DNA of 32,051 nt from Thiococcus pfennigii (lineage in GTDB: Bacteria > Pseudomonadota > Gammaproteobacteria > Chromatiales > Chromatiaceae): assembly GCF_016583835.1 (NCBI RefSeq), contig NZ_NRRW01000040.1:1-32051 (forward strand), given 5' to 3'. Of this stretch, positions 1 through 12,540 are shown piece by piece; within the stretch, counting starts at the first letter, position 1; every line of letters begins with the position of its first letter. Under the pieces are notes generated by a model. It worked only from the letters and a program-made list of their open reading frames with translations. It ran no database searches and was not told the DNA's origin. A program made the position numbers and the translations under genes.

Positions 1-867
1 CGCCGAAGCGAGCCCGTATTCACCTTTAACTGCTTGTTTATTCGCCGATTTGCCCGCGCTTGTCACACCCTTTTTGTCATTGCCGCCGCATGGCATTCGT
101 CAATAAGCTTTCACTAATATGCGCGTTCATTAGTGTTTGCTTATATTATGATCTCGCTATGCGGAAATGAGAAACTTCAGACTGCGAAGATGCCTTACGC
201 GAATCCTGCTCACCAGCCAGGTGAAGTTCGCTACGGCACCCGACTGCCGCTCTTGGGTTCAAAAATCCAAGCCGTCCGCGCGGTGCAAGGATCCCCCTGT
301 TGAAAAATTGCCCGGATGGCAGCTTTTCACCTGCCCCCGCAAGTCGCCATGACCAATGCGGAGTCCCGACTCGGCGGCGGCCCCCATTTCATTCTCTGCG
401 ATCCTGGGGCGTCGATCCATTGGGTGGACTGGCCGAACCACCGGCGCAAGCGGAGAACGCGTTCGCCCGTCGCCCTCCGCGTCGGGCGCTCAGTCGTCTG
501 AACCACTTTGGGAAACGCTGAATTACCCGCGCCTCGCGCAGCGCGCCACGGCGGCGCCGTCTACCGGATAAGAAACCCAAATAGGGCGCCGCATCACAAA
601 GTGCGTTCGACGGTCGCGGGTCGCAGCCGTCGGCCCGCGGTCGATGGATTGAATCTCTTGCGGAATCGCTTGTCGTTGATCAGGGGTACGCGCTCGGCGG
701 CCATGGCAACCCCTGGCGAAGCAAAGGCCTTAACGAGGCACCAGGCCGCTTGCCGAGGTGTCTCGACATAGGCGAATGGCACTGCGGCCGGCGGCCGAAA
801 AAGGGGCGGTTCGCGCCATTGGCGCAGACACCCGGCTGACGCCATTCTCAATATATGCGTAACCATC
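1..867. other. Intergenic region upstream of the H-NS-family gene, no gene recognised
   Basis: I see no credible coding sequence here. The open frames are short, overlap on both strands and resemble nothing I know. The first 170 bases are richer in A+T than the rest of the window and contain a 7-bp inverted repeat (CACTAAT at 112-118, ATTAGTG at 129-135). A degenerate copy of the dispersed repeat family lies at 184-259, and a REP-like core (TTGCCCGGATGGCAG) at 308-322. The remainder up to the promoter at 868 shows nothing I can name. Confidence 0.6.
184..259 (+). repeat. Degenerate copy of the dispersed MITE-like repeat (copy C)
   Basis: The stretch at 184-226 aligns by eye with 1940-1982 in copy A: both read GC(G/A)AAGA, then a CTTTACG-like core, then CCTGCTCACC and GGTGAAG. 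It ends at 241-257 in CGACTGCCGCTCTTGGG, which resembles the inner end of the terminal repeat of copies A and B. The left terminal repeat is not recognisable, so this is probably a truncated or decayed copy. Confidence 0.5.
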
Positions 868-897
868 TTGACATTATCGGCGAATGCCTTAGATTAT
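868..897 (+). promoter_or_regulatory. Sigma70-type promoter for the H-NS-family gene
   Basis: A perfect -35 hexamer TTGACA lies at 868-873. About 16-18 nt downstream is an A+T-rich -10 region (TAGATTAT, 890-897), best read as TAGATT or GATTAT. Transcription would begin near 903 and give a leader of about 70 nt before the GTG start at 974. The spacing and hexamers are seen directly; activity is inferred. Confidence 0.6.
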
Positions 898-973
898 GCG
901 GCAGTCGACTTGGATTCGATTCAAGATCACGGCTGACCCGCGCAATACCATACCAGTGTAGGAGATTGATGAC

Positions 974-1375
974 GTGGAATACGCTAACCTTAGCGTCGAT
1001 GAGATCCAGCAGCAGCTTCAGAAGCTTCAGCAGAGTCAGGCGGACCTCGAGCGGGCGCTCGAAATCCGTCGACAAGAGGCAAAACACGAGGTCGCCCAAG
1101 AGGTGAAGGACATCATCCAGCAGCACGGCTATGAGCTGAACGAGATCCTACCCCTATTGACGACTCGGCGCCGACGGTCTTCTTCTGCGTCGAAGGCGGC
1201 CCCTTCCCGGCCCTATACTCAGTATGTAGATCCGGAAAACCCGAAGAACGTCTACGTCCGCGGGGTAATCCCCGGTTGGATGAAGCAGAAGATGCAGAAG
1301 CAAGGCTATGATCCGACCGTGAAGGAAGATCGGGACGCCTTCAAGGCCAATTTCCTGAAGGCCGTCGAGGGCTGA
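974..1375 (+). CDS. H-NS family nucleoid-associated DNA-binding protein
   Basis: Small (133 aa) nucleoid-associated protein of the H-NS/HvrA class, expected to bind A+T-rich DNA, oligomerise and silence transcription. Residues about 5-55 are heptad-rich and charged (EIQQQLQKLQQSQADLERAL), fitting the N-terminal coiled-coil oligomerisation region. A basic linker (TTRRRRSSSASKAA) follows, then a C-terminal domain with the family signature Y-x-DPENP near residue 80. The usual GRGRxPxW hook is replaced by VRGVIPGWMKQ. The start is GTG at 974, preceded by GGAG at 961-964; the ATG at 969 is in another frame. It stands alone, flanked by repeat-rich non-coding DNA, with a strong upstream promoter. 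The family is clear; the target genes are unknown. Confidence 0.85.
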   Translation: MEYANLSVDEIQQQLQKLQQSQADLERALEIRRQEAKHEVAQEVKDIIQQHGYELNEILPLLTTRRRRSSSASKAAPSRPYTQYVDPENPKNVYVRGVIPGWMKQKMQKQGYDPTVKEDRDAFKANFLKAVEG

Positions 1376-1890
1376 CTCGCCGCGACGCCGGCACGATCCC
1401 GGAGTTGATCGCGGAAGCCGACCGCCGGTCCGACATCGCCCTCTGACTTCGGGGCACTGGAGTCACCGTGCCGATTCGGCCGACGCACCGCCCGACTACG
1501 GGGGATCGGCGCGGCGAGAAACTCGGTGCTCGGGTAGCCGCAGTCCTTCGAGTTGTCGGAAGCGCCTCGACAACGGTCTTGCAAAGGGACGCTCGAAGGG
1601 TCGCCCCGGGGGCGATTCTTCGAGATGCGGAGGAGAAAGGACGCAATCCGCGCGGCGCCGCGTGCACCGTGCGCGCCAATAGAAAAACCTGGCCACCCGT
1701 ATCTCGCAAGGGCACCGCACCCGCTTCGACCTCGAACGGCGGCCGACCGCTTCGCCATCGATTCCATTCATCGCGCTAGCGAAGCGTTTCGCGGTGCAGT
1801 CCGTCATTACGCGCCCCCGCCAAACCCAGCGCCCGGAGCCGACCGACTGGCCCGACCGGCATCCTGTCACGCCCTCTAGGGGACCTTGAA
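1376..1890. other. Non-coding region after the H-NS-family gene
   Basis: No gene is supported. The long open frames on both strands are typical of high-GC DNA and resemble no known protein. It contains one copy of the TTCGAGA-type repeat core (1608-1639) and an 8-bp inverted repeat (CGCTTCGC at 1748-1755, GCGAAGCG at 1779-1786) of unknown role. Confidence 0.5.
1608..1639 (+). repeat. Dispersed CCGGG..TTCGAGA repeat module, single copy
   Basis: The segment reads GGGGGCGATTCTTCGAGATG followed by CGGAGGAGAAAG. It matches 2151-2181 (GGGCGACTTTTCGAGACG, then CGGAGCGAAAAAG) closely enough to be the same module. Related copies lie at 30938-30966 (+) and 30369-30399 (-). All four are in intergenic DNA. 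Confidence 0.5.
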
Positions 1891-2132
1891 CCTAAGAACG
1901 GCAGTTGAGCGCTTCATCATGGATCGAAGTCGTTGAAAGCGCAAAGAGGCTTTACGTGAGCCCTGCTCACCCGCTCGGTGAAGGCCGCTGCGACGCCCGA
2001 TGCCCAATGCACGCCCCGTGCGGCGCCCAGCGGTGTTAGAAGTCGTTGCAATCGCTTGGCGATTGCGCCTGCCCGTGCCTTGCCGGAAACCCGCGCGGCG
2101 CACCTCGGGCACCGCCCATCTGCCGCTATTAG
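1891..2132 (+). repeat. MITE-like dispersed repeat, copy A (about 242 bp)
   Basis: The left end CCTAAGAACGGCAGTTG and the right end (reverse complement CTAATAGCGGCAGATGGGC) form imperfect terminal inverted repeats. Inside are CTGCTCACCCGCTCGGTGAAGG (1962-1983) and GCGCGGCGCACCTCGGGCAC (2093-2112). Both are found almost unchanged, in the same order, in copy B at 30836-31006 on the opposite strand. There is no coding capacity for a transposase, so movement would have needed a protein encoded elsewhere. The shared ends and interior are seen directly; the mobile origin is inferred. Confidence 0.65.
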
Positions 2133-2137
2133 ATTGA

Positions 2138-2225
2138 GAAGTTGCCATCCGGGCGACTTTTCGAGACGCGGAGCGAAAAAGCGGTTTCCGCTTCGCGTCT
2201 CGAGCGCTTGCCCGGACGGCAGTTC
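2138..2225. terminator. Long imperfect inverted repeat at the 3' end of glgP (REP-like, probable terminator or mRNA-stabilising hairpin)
   Basis: The arms 2138-2175 and 2189-2225 are near-complementary: about 29 of 38 positions match, including a perfect block TCGAGACGCG. They enclose a 13-nt loop. The hairpin begins just past the glgP stop codon on the minus strand. Each arm carries a REP-like core (GCCATCCGGGC and GCCCGGACGGC). There is no clear T-run, so it may protect the mRNA 3' end rather than act as a classical intrinsic terminator. Confidence 0.6.
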
Positions 2226-2226
2226 G

Positions 2227-4752
<2,526 letters not shown>

Positions 4753-4902
4753 AGGGAAAGATACCTGGGCGACGTGAAGGGGAAGGCGAGAGGCGGCATC
4801 TTAGCAATGCGGCAGGTGTCGACCAACTCGCTGCGCGGAACGACCCCGACCCCGCCGGCAGCGGCATGGGCGACGGGGCGCGCAGACGCCAGCGGGACCG
4901 AC

Positions 4903-6798
4903 CTAGCTGGTCGACGAGCCGAGTTGCTCCAAGGCCTCGCTCACCTCGAGCCAGTCCGTCTCGACGTCGACCAGTTCCTCGTCGACGCACCGCTTCTCCT
5001 CGAGCAGCGCGAGCAGTCGCCCCTTGGCCTCGGGGGCATAGAGGTCGGGGTCGGCGAGGCGGCGCTCCAGGTCCAGGCGGCGCTCGCTCAGCCCGGTCAG
5101 CCGCGCGTCCAGGTCCTTGAGCCGCCTCTTCAGCGGTTGCAGCCGCTGGCGGGCGAGCGCGTCCTGCCGGCGCTGCTCCTTGCGGGAGCCGCCATCGCGA
5201 TCCGGCCCTCCGGTGGAGCGCTCGGCCGCGGCGCGATTGGCGAGCCAGGCCGGATAGTCGTCGAGATCGCCGTCGAAGTCGGCGATCCGGCCACCGTCGA
5301 CCAATAGCAGCCGATCGGTCGTGATGCGCAGCAGGTGCCGATCGTGCGATACCAGTACGAGCGCCCCGTCGTAGCCCTGGAGGGCGGCGGCCAACGCGTG
5401 GCGCATCTCCAGGTCCAGGTGGTTCGTGGGTTCATCGAGGAGCAGGAGACCCGGTCGTTGGCGCACGAGGAGGGCGAGGACCAGCCGCGCCTTCTCCCCG
5501 CCGGACAGGGGCGCGACCGGCGCCAGGGCGCGATCGCCGGCAAAGCCGAAGCCGCCGAGGAAGTCGCGCAGTTCTTGCTCGCTCGCCCGCGGATCAAGGC
5601 GTTGCAGGTGCACGAGCGGGCTGTCGTCCGGTCGCAGCTGGTCGACCTGGTGCTGGGCGAAATAGCCGATCCGCAGCCCCTGGGCCGGTTCGCGCCGGCC
5701 GGCCAGCAGCGGGATGTGATCGGCGAGCAGCTTGACCAGCGTCGACTTGCCGGCACCGTTCGGCCCGAGCAGGCCGATCCGGTCACCGGGGACGAGGCTC
5801 AGGTCGATGCCGGAGAGGACGGGCCGGGCGTCATAGCCGGCGACCGCCTCCTCCAGACGCAACAGCGGGTGCGGCAGGGTCCCGAGCGGCGGAAACCCGA
5901 AGCGGAACGGCGAATCGACGTGGGCCGGGGCGAGCTGCTCCATCCGCTGGAGGGCCTTGATGCGGCTCTGGGCCTGGCGCGCCTTCGTGGCCTTGGCCCG
6001 GAAGCGCTCGATGAACTGATGGATTTGGGCGACCTCGCGCTGCTGGCGCTCGTAGGCCGCCTGCTGCTGGGCGAGCCGCTCGGCGCGCTGGCGTTCGAAG
6101 GCCGAGTAGTTGCCGGCATAGAGCTGCAGGCCCCGGCCTTCGATGTGCAAGGTCTGGTCGACGATCGCGTCGAGGAAGTCCCGGTCGTGGGAGATCAGCA
6201 GCAGGGTGCCGGGATAGGTGCGCAGCCAGCCCTCGAGCCAGATGACGGCATCGAGGTCGAGGTGATTGGTCGGCTCGTCGAGCAACAGCAGATCCGAGCG
6301 CCCCATCAGGGTGCGGGCGAGCGCGAGGCGCATCCGCCAGCCGCCCGAATAGCTGTCGACCGACCGCTGCTCGTCGCCCGGCGCGAAGCCGAGGCCGTGC
6401 AGCAGCCGCGCGGCCCGACTCGGTGCACCGTACCCGTCGATGGCCTCCAGGCGACCGTGCAGCTCGGCGACGCGCACGCCGTCGGCGGCGGCCTCGGCGG
6501 CGGCGAGCTCGGCCTCGATCCGGCGCAACTCCTGGTCGCCGTCGAGGACCAGCTCGATCGCCGGGCGCGCGCCGCTCGGCGTCTGCTGGGCGACGTGAGC
6601 GACCCGCCAGGCGCTCGGCACCAGGGCCTCGCCGGCATCGGCGTGGAGCTCGCCCCGCAGCAACGCGAACAGGCTCGACTTGCCGCAGCCGTTGGCGCCG
6701 ACGACGCCGACCTTCTGGCCGGGCGGGATGCGCACGCTGACCGCCTCGAGCAGGAGTTGCCCGCCGCGGCGCAGGCTCAGATTCTGTAGCTGGATCAT
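4903..6798 (-). CDS. ABC-F family ATP-binding protein, YheS type
   Basis: Soluble ABC-F ATPase (631 aa) with two ATP-binding cassettes and no membrane segment. The family acts on ribosomes rather than in transport. Cassette 1 has Walker A GANGCGKSS (about residue 34), signature YSGGWRMRLALA and Walker B LLLLDEPTNHLD. Cassette 2 has GPNGAGKST, LSGGEKARLVLALL and LLLLDEPTNHLD. The linker between them is rich in Gln/Arg (residues 230-290: QRAERLAQQQAAYE, FRAKATKARQAQSRIK), as in YheS. The last 90 residues are a charged coiled coil. The similarity to E. coli YheS, recalled from memory, is strong throughout. The gene begins 31 nt after comM ends, so the two are probably co-transcribed. The cellular role of YheS is poorly defined. 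Confidence 0.9.
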   Translation of the reverse strand: MIQLQNLSLRRGGQLLLEAVSVRIPPGQKVGVVGANGCGKSSLFALLRGELHADAGEALVPSAWRVAHVAQQTPSGARPAIELVLDGDQELRRIEAELAAAEAAADGVRVAELHGRLEAIDGYGAPSRAARLLHGLGFAPGDEQRSVDSYSGGWRMRLALARTLMGRSDLLLLDEPTNHLDLDAVIWLEGWLRTYPGTLLLISHDRDFLDAIVDQTLHIEGRGLQLYAGNYSAFERQRAERLAQQQAAYERQQREVAQIHQFIERFRAKATKARQAQSRIKALQRMEQLAPAHVDSPFRFGFPPLGTLPHPLLRLEEAVAGYDARPVLSGIDLSLVPGDRIGLLGPNGAGKSTLVKLLADHIPLLAGRREPAQGLRIGYFAQHQVDQLRPDDSPLVHLQRLDPRASEQELRDFLGGFGFAGDRALAPVAPLSGGEKARLVLALLVRQRPGLLLLDEPTNHLDLEMRHALAAALQGYDGALVLVSHDRHLLRITTDRLLLVDGGRIADFDGDLDDYPAWLANRAAAERSTGGPDRDGGSRKEQRRQDALARQRLQPLKRRLKDLDARLTGLSERRLDLERRLADPDLYAPEAKGRLLALLEEKRCVDEELVDVETDWLEVSEALEQLGSSTS

Positions 6799-6829
6799 GT
6801 CGCGATGGGAAGGGGCTCGGGTGCTGTCG

Positions 6830-8350
6830 TCAATGGCCGGGGCGCCGATCGAGGCGGCGATAACCGATCGCCTCGCTCAGGTGCGCCGCCGCGAGGGACT
6901 CGCTCGCGGCCAGATCGGCGATCGTGCGGGCCACCTTGAGGATGCGGTGATAGGCGCGCGCCGACAGCCCAAGCCGGTCGGCGGCCCGACGGATCAATCT
7001 GCGGCCCTCCTCGTCGAGGCGGCAGAAGCGCTCGACCTCCGGTGGCCCGAGGTCGCCGTTGGCCTTGCCGCCACGGGCGAGCTGCCGCGCGCGGGCCGCC
7101 ACCACGCGGGCGCGCACCGCGGCGCTGGTCTCGCCGGCCGCCCCATCGGGTGCGCCGAGCTGCGCCGTCGGCAGCCGTGGCACCTCGACGTGCATGTCGA
7201 TGCGATCGAGCAGCGGCCCCGAGACCCGCGCCCGATAGCGGGCGACCTGCTCGGCGCTGCACCGACAGCGCCCGCTGTCGTCGCCGAGATAGCCGCACGG
7301 ACACGGATTCATCGCCGCGACGAGCTGAAAGCGCGCCGGGAACTCGGCTTGGTGGGCGGCGCGCGAGATGTGGATCCGACCCGACTCGAGCGGCTCGCGC
7401 AGGACCTCGAGGACCCGCCGGTCGAACTCCGGCAGCTCATCGAGGAACAGCACGCCAAGGTGTGCGAGCGAGACCTCGCCCGGACGGGGGCTGGTGCCGC
7501 CCCCGACCAGGGCGACGCCCGAGGCCGTGTGGTGGGGGGCGCGGAAGGGGCGCACCCGCCAGCGGCGCGGATCGAAGGGCTCGCGCCCGCTCACCGAGCG
7601 GATCGCCGCGCTCTCCAGGGCCTCGGCCTCCGTCATCGCCGGCAGGATGCCGGGGAGCCGGCTCGCGAGCATCGACTTGCCGGTCCCGGGCGGCCCGATG
7701 AAGAGCAGACTGTGCCCCCCGGCCGCGGCGATCTCCAGTGCCCGCTTGGCCTGCGGCTGACCGCGCACGTCGGCGAGGTCCGGGGCCTCGCCGGGGGACG
7801 ACGCGACAGGCTCGGGCCGGTGGCGGGGCAGCGCCGCGCGGCCGTTCAGGTGCTCGCAGACCTCGAACAGGTGCCGCGCGGGCAGGACCACGAGGTCCGC
7901 CCCGACCAGGGCCGCCTCGTCGGCGTTCGCCTCGGGCAGGATCAGGGCGCGGCCGGCCGCGCGGGCGGCGAGGGCCGCCGGCAGGACCCCGGTCACCGGA
8001 CGCAACGCCCCCGACAGGGCCAGCTCGCCGATCAGCTCGTGGCCCTCGAGGGCCTCCGTGCGCAGCTGTCCCGAGGCCCCGAGGATGCCGAGCGCGATCG
8101 GCAGGTCGAACCGACCGCCCTCCTTGGGCAGGTCCGCCGGGGCCAGATTGACGGTCACCCGCCCAGCCGGGAACTCGAAATGGCCGTTCAGGAGCGCACC
8201 GCGCACCCGATCCTTGCTCTCCCGGACCGCCAACTCGGGCAGGCCGACGATCGACATGGCGGGCAGTCCGCCCGAGAGATGGACCTCCACCGTCACGGCC
8301 GGGGCCGAGATCCCCTCGCGCGCCCGGCTGTAAAGGACGCAGAGGCTCAC
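6830..8350 (-). CDS. comM: YifB/ComM family Mg-chelatase-like AAA+ ATPase
   Basis: AAA+ protein (506 aa) of the YifB/ComM family. In naturally competent bacteria ComM is a hexameric helicase promoting branch migration during integration of incoming DNA. The N-terminal domain (about 1-180) starts with the family-typical V-L-Y-S-R and has the Lon-S5-like fold region. The P-loop GPPGTGKS is at 219-226 and the Walker B-like VLFLDELPEF follows. A cysteine cluster, CPCGYLGDD then CRC, matches the family zinc-binding insert, and the C-terminal Mg-chelatase domain is complete. The start is GTG at 8350; its GTGA overlaps the ubiK stop by four bases, implying translational coupling. Together with the type IV pilus genes elsewhere in the window it would fit DNA uptake, but that is inference. 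Confidence 0.93.
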   Translation of the reverse strand: MSLCVLYSRAREGISAPAVTVEVHLSGGLPAMSIVGLPELAVRESKDRVRGALLNGHFEFPAGRVTVNLAPADLPKEGGRFDLPIALGILGASGQLRTEALEGHELIGELALSGALRPVTGVLPAALAARAAGRALILPEANADEAALVGADLVVLPARHLFEVCEHLNGRAALPRHRPEPVASSPGEAPDLADVRGQPQAKRALEIAAAGGHSLLFIGPPGTGKSMLASRLPGILPAMTEAEALESAAIRSVSGREPFDPRRWRVRPFRAPHHTASGVALVGGGTSPRPGEVSLAHLGVLFLDELPEFDRRVLEVLREPLESGRIHISRAAHQAEFPARFQLVAAMNPCPCGYLGDDSGRCRCSAEQVARYRARVSGPLLDRIDMHVEVPRLPTAQLGAPDGAAGETSAAVRARVVAARARQLARGGKANGDLGPPEVERFCRLDEEGRRLIRRAADRLGLSARAYHRILKVARTIADLAASESLAAAHLSEAIGYRRLDRRPGH

Positions 8351-8631
8351 GCCCGAGGCGGGTCCGCCTCCGTCGCCGCACCGCGCTCCAGCTCGGCGAC
8401 CCGCGCCTCGAGGGCCGAGAGCTTCGCGCGGGTCCGGGCGAGGACCGCCGCCTGCACGTCGAATTCGGCGCGCGTGACCAGATCGAGCCTCGCCAGGCCG
8501 GCCTCGAGGCTCGCGCGGAGGTTCTTCGTCATGTCTTCATGGAGCAGATGCAGCCCCTTGGGCAGGCTCCCGGCCAGCCGCTGGGCGAGCTCGTCGAATT
8601 GTTTCGGGTCCAACATCATCAGGTCTTCCAC
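8347..8631 (-). CDS. ubiK: Ubiquinone biosynthesis accessory factor UbiK (YqiC/BMFP family)
   Basis: Short (94 aa) helical protein of the BMFP/UbiK family. E. coli UbiK assists ubiquinone synthesis through UbiJ and forms coiled-coil trimers. Here the N-terminal part (LDPKQFDELAQRLAGSLP) is the amphipathic segment seen in the family. Residues 35-85 are a coiled coil ending in the characteristic LSALEARVAELE, with EFDVQAAVLARTRAKL before it. It is first in the minus-strand run and overlaps comM by four bases. The pairing ubiK-comM recurs in gammaproteobacteria. Two initial methionine choices exist (8631 or five or six codons downstream). Confidence 0.9.
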   Translation of the reverse strand: MEDLMMLDPKQFDELAQRLAGSLPKGLHLLHEDMTKNLRASLEAGLARLDLVTRAEFDVQAAVLARTRAKLSALEARVAELERGAATEADPPRA

Positions 8632-8774
8632 GGCAATGGGTGGCTATGGCGACCCTGGCAACGACATCGGCCCCGTTGCTCCAAAGAGCGCCGGGGCCTG
8701 ATCGATACGAGGCGTCGCGTGCTGGCTTGAGCGCCCATTATATGACGATGCGACCCGCAGGTCCCGGCGCGATT

Positions 8775-8791
8775 CGCACCAAAAAGGCGCA
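8775..8791 (+). promoter_or_regulatory. Probable NtrC (NRI) enhancer site
   Basis: The sequence C-GCACC-AAAAA-GGCGC-A matches the NtrC consensus TGCACC-N5-GGTGCA at 10 of 12 specified positions. Its centre lies about 143 bp before the predicted sigma54 start site near 8926, a usual enhancer distance. A weaker candidate, TGCCCC-GTTGC-TGTGCG at 8818-8834, has its centre 43 bp downstream, roughly four helical turns. Matches are by eye; binding is inferred. Confidence 0.6.
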
Positions 8792-8897
8792 AAGGCCTCG
8801 CTCGGCAGCGACGATCGTGCCCCGTTGCTGTGCGCGACGCCAGCGCCCTGCACGCCACAAACCGCAACAATCGTCGCCTTTTGATCACACCTCGTGG

Positions 8898-8914
8898 TTG
8901 GCATGATGCCTGCA
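8898..8914 (+). promoter_or_regulatory. Sigma54 (RpoN) promoter for torF-glnK-amtB
   Basis: TTGGCATGATGCCTGCA fits the consensus YTGGCACG-N4-TTGCA: the invariant GG (8900-8901) and GC (8912-8913) are exactly 10 nt apart, and flanking bases mostly agree. Transcription would start about 12 nt past the GC, near 8925, leaving a 90-nt leader. This is the expected promoter class for glnK-amtB. Confidence 0.7.
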
Positions 8915-9014
8915 TTTCCTGTCGCCGAGGGCTTGACCCCAGACTCGGCCGGAATCCACCGACTCCCGCCGACGAAAACCACGGCATCCATCCTATCAAG
9001 AGGTATCCATCGCG

Positions 9015-9809
9015 ATGACTGCTAGGCCACTTGTCTCAGCCTGCGCGACGTCTTCCCTGCTGGCCGCGGCCCTCGTCGCGGCGGCGCCGGCCTCGGCCGA
9101 CGCGCCCTACAGCCTGAGCGCCAACATCGGCGCCGTCTCCAACTATCTCTGGCGCGGCACGACCCAGACGGATGACGGCCCGGCCATCCAGGGCGGTGTC
9201 GACTTCAGCCACGAGAGCGGCTTCTACGCCGGGACCTGGGCCTCGAACGTGGATTGGGGCGACGGCGGGCCGAACTACGAGCTCGACCTCTACATGGGCT
9301 ACGACTTCACGCTCCCGGACGAGAATGCCAGCCTCGGCATCAACACCATCTACTACGCCTATCCGGACGCCGACGGCGCCGTCGACTTCTGGGAGATCGG
9401 CCTCTCCGGCGGCTATCGCTTCTTCTCCGCCGGGATCCAATACACGGTCTGGGGCGACGATGACAACGACGGCACCCTCTTCGACCAAGGCGATATCTAT
9501 TACTACGCCGGGCTCGACCTGCCGCTGCCGCAGGAGTTCGCACTGAGCGTGAAGTTGGGCTACTACGACTTCGACAACGACCAAGTCGATGTCAGTGAAT
9601 GTTCCGGGTCATGGCTTTCGTGTTGGTTGTTCCCCCCCGCCCCAGATCTGAAGAGCGCCGATTACTTGCATTGGGGCCTGACGATCAGCCGCGAGGCCGG
9701 AGACTTCGGCACCTTCAGCTTCAACTACGACCAGAACGACGGCGGCGGTGGTAGCGACGTCTGGGACGACGACGCCAAGGTCTGGATCGGCTGGAACAAG
9801 GAATTCTGA
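9015..9809 (+). CDS. TorF family putative outer-membrane porin
   Basis: Predicted outer-membrane beta-barrel (264 aa) of the TorF/gcw_chp family (TIGR02001). A signal peptide covers residues 1-28, with a cleavage site after APASA (mature DAPYSLS). The mature part alternates aromatic and polar residues (YLWRGTTQTDDGPAIQGGVD, GFYAGTWASNVDW, ELDLYMGYDF) and ends in a short strand, VWIGWNKEF, with a terminal aromatic as required for barrel assembly. R-G-x-x-Q near residue 50 is typical of the family. A GGAG-poor but usable AAGAGG precedes the ATG by 11 nt. It is the first gene behind the sigma54 promoter and directly precedes glnK, suggesting nitrogen-controlled production; the substrate is not known. 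Confidence 0.88.
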   Translation: MTARPLVSACATSSLLAAALVAAAPASADAPYSLSANIGAVSNYLWRGTTQTDDGPAIQGGVDFSHESGFYAGTWASNVDWGDGGPNYELDLYMGYDFTLPDENASLGINTIYYAYPDADGAVDFWEIGLSGGYRFFSAGIQYTVWGDDDNDGTLFDQGDIYYYAGLDLPLPQEFALSVKLGYYDFDNDQVDVSECSGSWLSCWLFPPAPDLKSADYLHWGLTISREAGDFGTFSFNYDQNDGGGGSDVWDDDAKVWIGWNKEF

Positions 9810-10211
<402 letters not shown>

Positions 10212-10236
10212 ATCGCGACCTCGAGGAGAGCGAGAG

Positions 10237-11550
<1,314 letters not shown>

Positions 11551-11558
11551 CCGCCCCC

Positions 11559-11591
11559 GACGGCGACCGGGTGCAACACCCGGTCGCCGTC
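11559..11591 (+). terminator. Rho-independent-like hairpin after amtB
   Basis: A perfect 15-bp inverted repeat (GACGGCGACCGGGTG / CACCCGGTCGCCGTC) with a CAA loop begins nine bases after the amtB stop. No T-run follows (TCCCCCTCG). It lies between the convergent amtB and speE, so it may serve both directions. Confidence 0.75.
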
Positions 11592-11667
11592 TCCCCCTCG
11601 ATCGCCCGCTCGCCCGTGCCGCCGACGCGCGCGGCGACCCTCCGAAGGACGCCCGCTCGGGCAGCGC

Positions 11668-12540
11668 TCAGCGACGGTACATGAATTCCGGGATCGCGAA
11701 GGCCGCGCGGTGGATCGCCGCGTTGTAGTAGCGCGTCGCGAAGGCGCGCGCCGCGACGGCCTGCTCGCGGAAGCCCTCGATCGGGCCGTCCTTGCAGGCG
11801 AGCATCGCGCTCCACCAGCCGGACGGGTAGATCGGCTGCGGGAAGAACAGGCTCTTCACGTCGACGAACCCGGCCCCCTGCATCGCCTCGCGCATCTCCG
11901 CCAACAGCCGCTGGTGATAGAGCGGGGATTCGCTCTGCTGGATCAGCAGCCCGCCTGGGCCCAAGGCCCGCCAGCAGTCGGCGTAGAAGGCGGCCGAGAA
12001 GAGCCCCTCGGCCGGGCCGACCGGGTCGGTGCTGTCGACGATGATCAGGTCGAGCGCGCCCGGCGGGGCGGCGCGCACCCAGGCGATCCCGTCGTCGAAC
12101 AGGAGCCGGGCGCGCGGGTCGTCGTTGGCGCTCACCAGTTCGGGGAAGTATTGCTCGGCCAGGCGCGTGACGCGCTCGTCGATGTCGATCTGCACGGCCT
12201 CGACGACCTCGGGGTGCTTGAGGACCTCGCGCAGGGTCCCGCAGTCGCCGCCGCCGATGATCGCGACGCGACGCGGCGCGGGATGGATGAACAGCGCCGG
12301 GTGGGCCATCATCTCGTGGTAGATGAAGTTCTCCCGATCGCTGACCATGGTGCAGCCATCGATCACCATCAGGCGGCCGAAATCGGTCGTCTCGTAGATG
12401 GCGATGGTCTGGTACGGCGTGCGCTCCTCGTGCAGCTTGGCGCGCACGCGTAGCGAGAAGGCGCTGCCGTCGCGGTTGTGGATCTCGGTAAACCAGGCGT
12501 TCTGCTCGAGCATGGGGGTCCCCGGGGGCGGAAGGGTCAT
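11668..12540 (-). CDS. speE: Spermidine synthase (polyamine aminopropyltransferase)
   Basis: Cytoplasmic enzyme (290 aa) transferring an aminopropyl group from decarboxylated S-adenosylmethionine to putrescine. The methyltransferase-like nucleotide motif IIGGGDCGTLREVLKH lies near residue 92, followed by VQIDIDE. The catalytic and putrescine-binding segment is LIIVDSTDPVGPAEGLF near residue 165. The N-terminal beta domain has the usual FGRLMVIDGCTMVSDRENFIYHEMMAHP. The ATG at 12540 overlaps the arsR-type stop as ATGA, arguing for coupled translation; an internal ATG at 12513 (MLEQNAWFTE) is an equally plausible start by family alignment. It is last in the run bcp-kinase-regulator-arsR-speE. 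No speD or speA is in the window. Confidence 0.95.
   Translation of the reverse strand: MTLPPPGTPMLEQNAWFTEIHNRDGSAFSLRVRAKLHEERTPYQTIAIYETTDFGRLMVIDGCTMVSDRENFIYHEMMAHPALFIHPAPRRVAIIGGGDCGTLREVLKHPEVVEAVQIDIDERVTRLAEQYFPELVSANDDPRARLLFDDGIAWVRAAPPGALDLIIVDSTDPVGPAEGLFSAAFYADCWRALGPGGLLIQQSESPLYHQRLLAEMREAMQGAGFVDVKSLFFPQPIYPSGWWSAMLACKDGPIEGFREQAVAARAFATRYYNAAIHRAAFAIPEFMYRR

Larger units (their letters stand above)
8632..9014. other. Divergent intergenic region between ubiK and the torF-glnK-amtB operon
   Basis: This 383-bp region separates the minus-strand ubiK operon from the plus-strand nitrogen operon. It contains no gene I can support. Its right half holds the regulatory sites listed separately: a probable NtrC enhancer (8775-8791), a weaker second site (8818-8834) and a sigma54 promoter (8898-8914). 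Confidence 0.7.

Noticed and set aside
112-135. 7-bp inverted repeat CACTAAT/ATTAGTG
   Set aside because: Short enough to occur by chance in an A+T-rich stretch, and not linked to any gene start; noted only in the region description.
698-812. Sigma54-like TGGCAC at 778-783
   Set aside because: The GC element is not at the required 10-nt distance, and no fitting gene follows.
594-866. A 90-codon minus-strand frame that could be a gene remnant
   Set aside because: No motif or convincing start; it ends among repeat-like DNA and resembles nothing I recognise.
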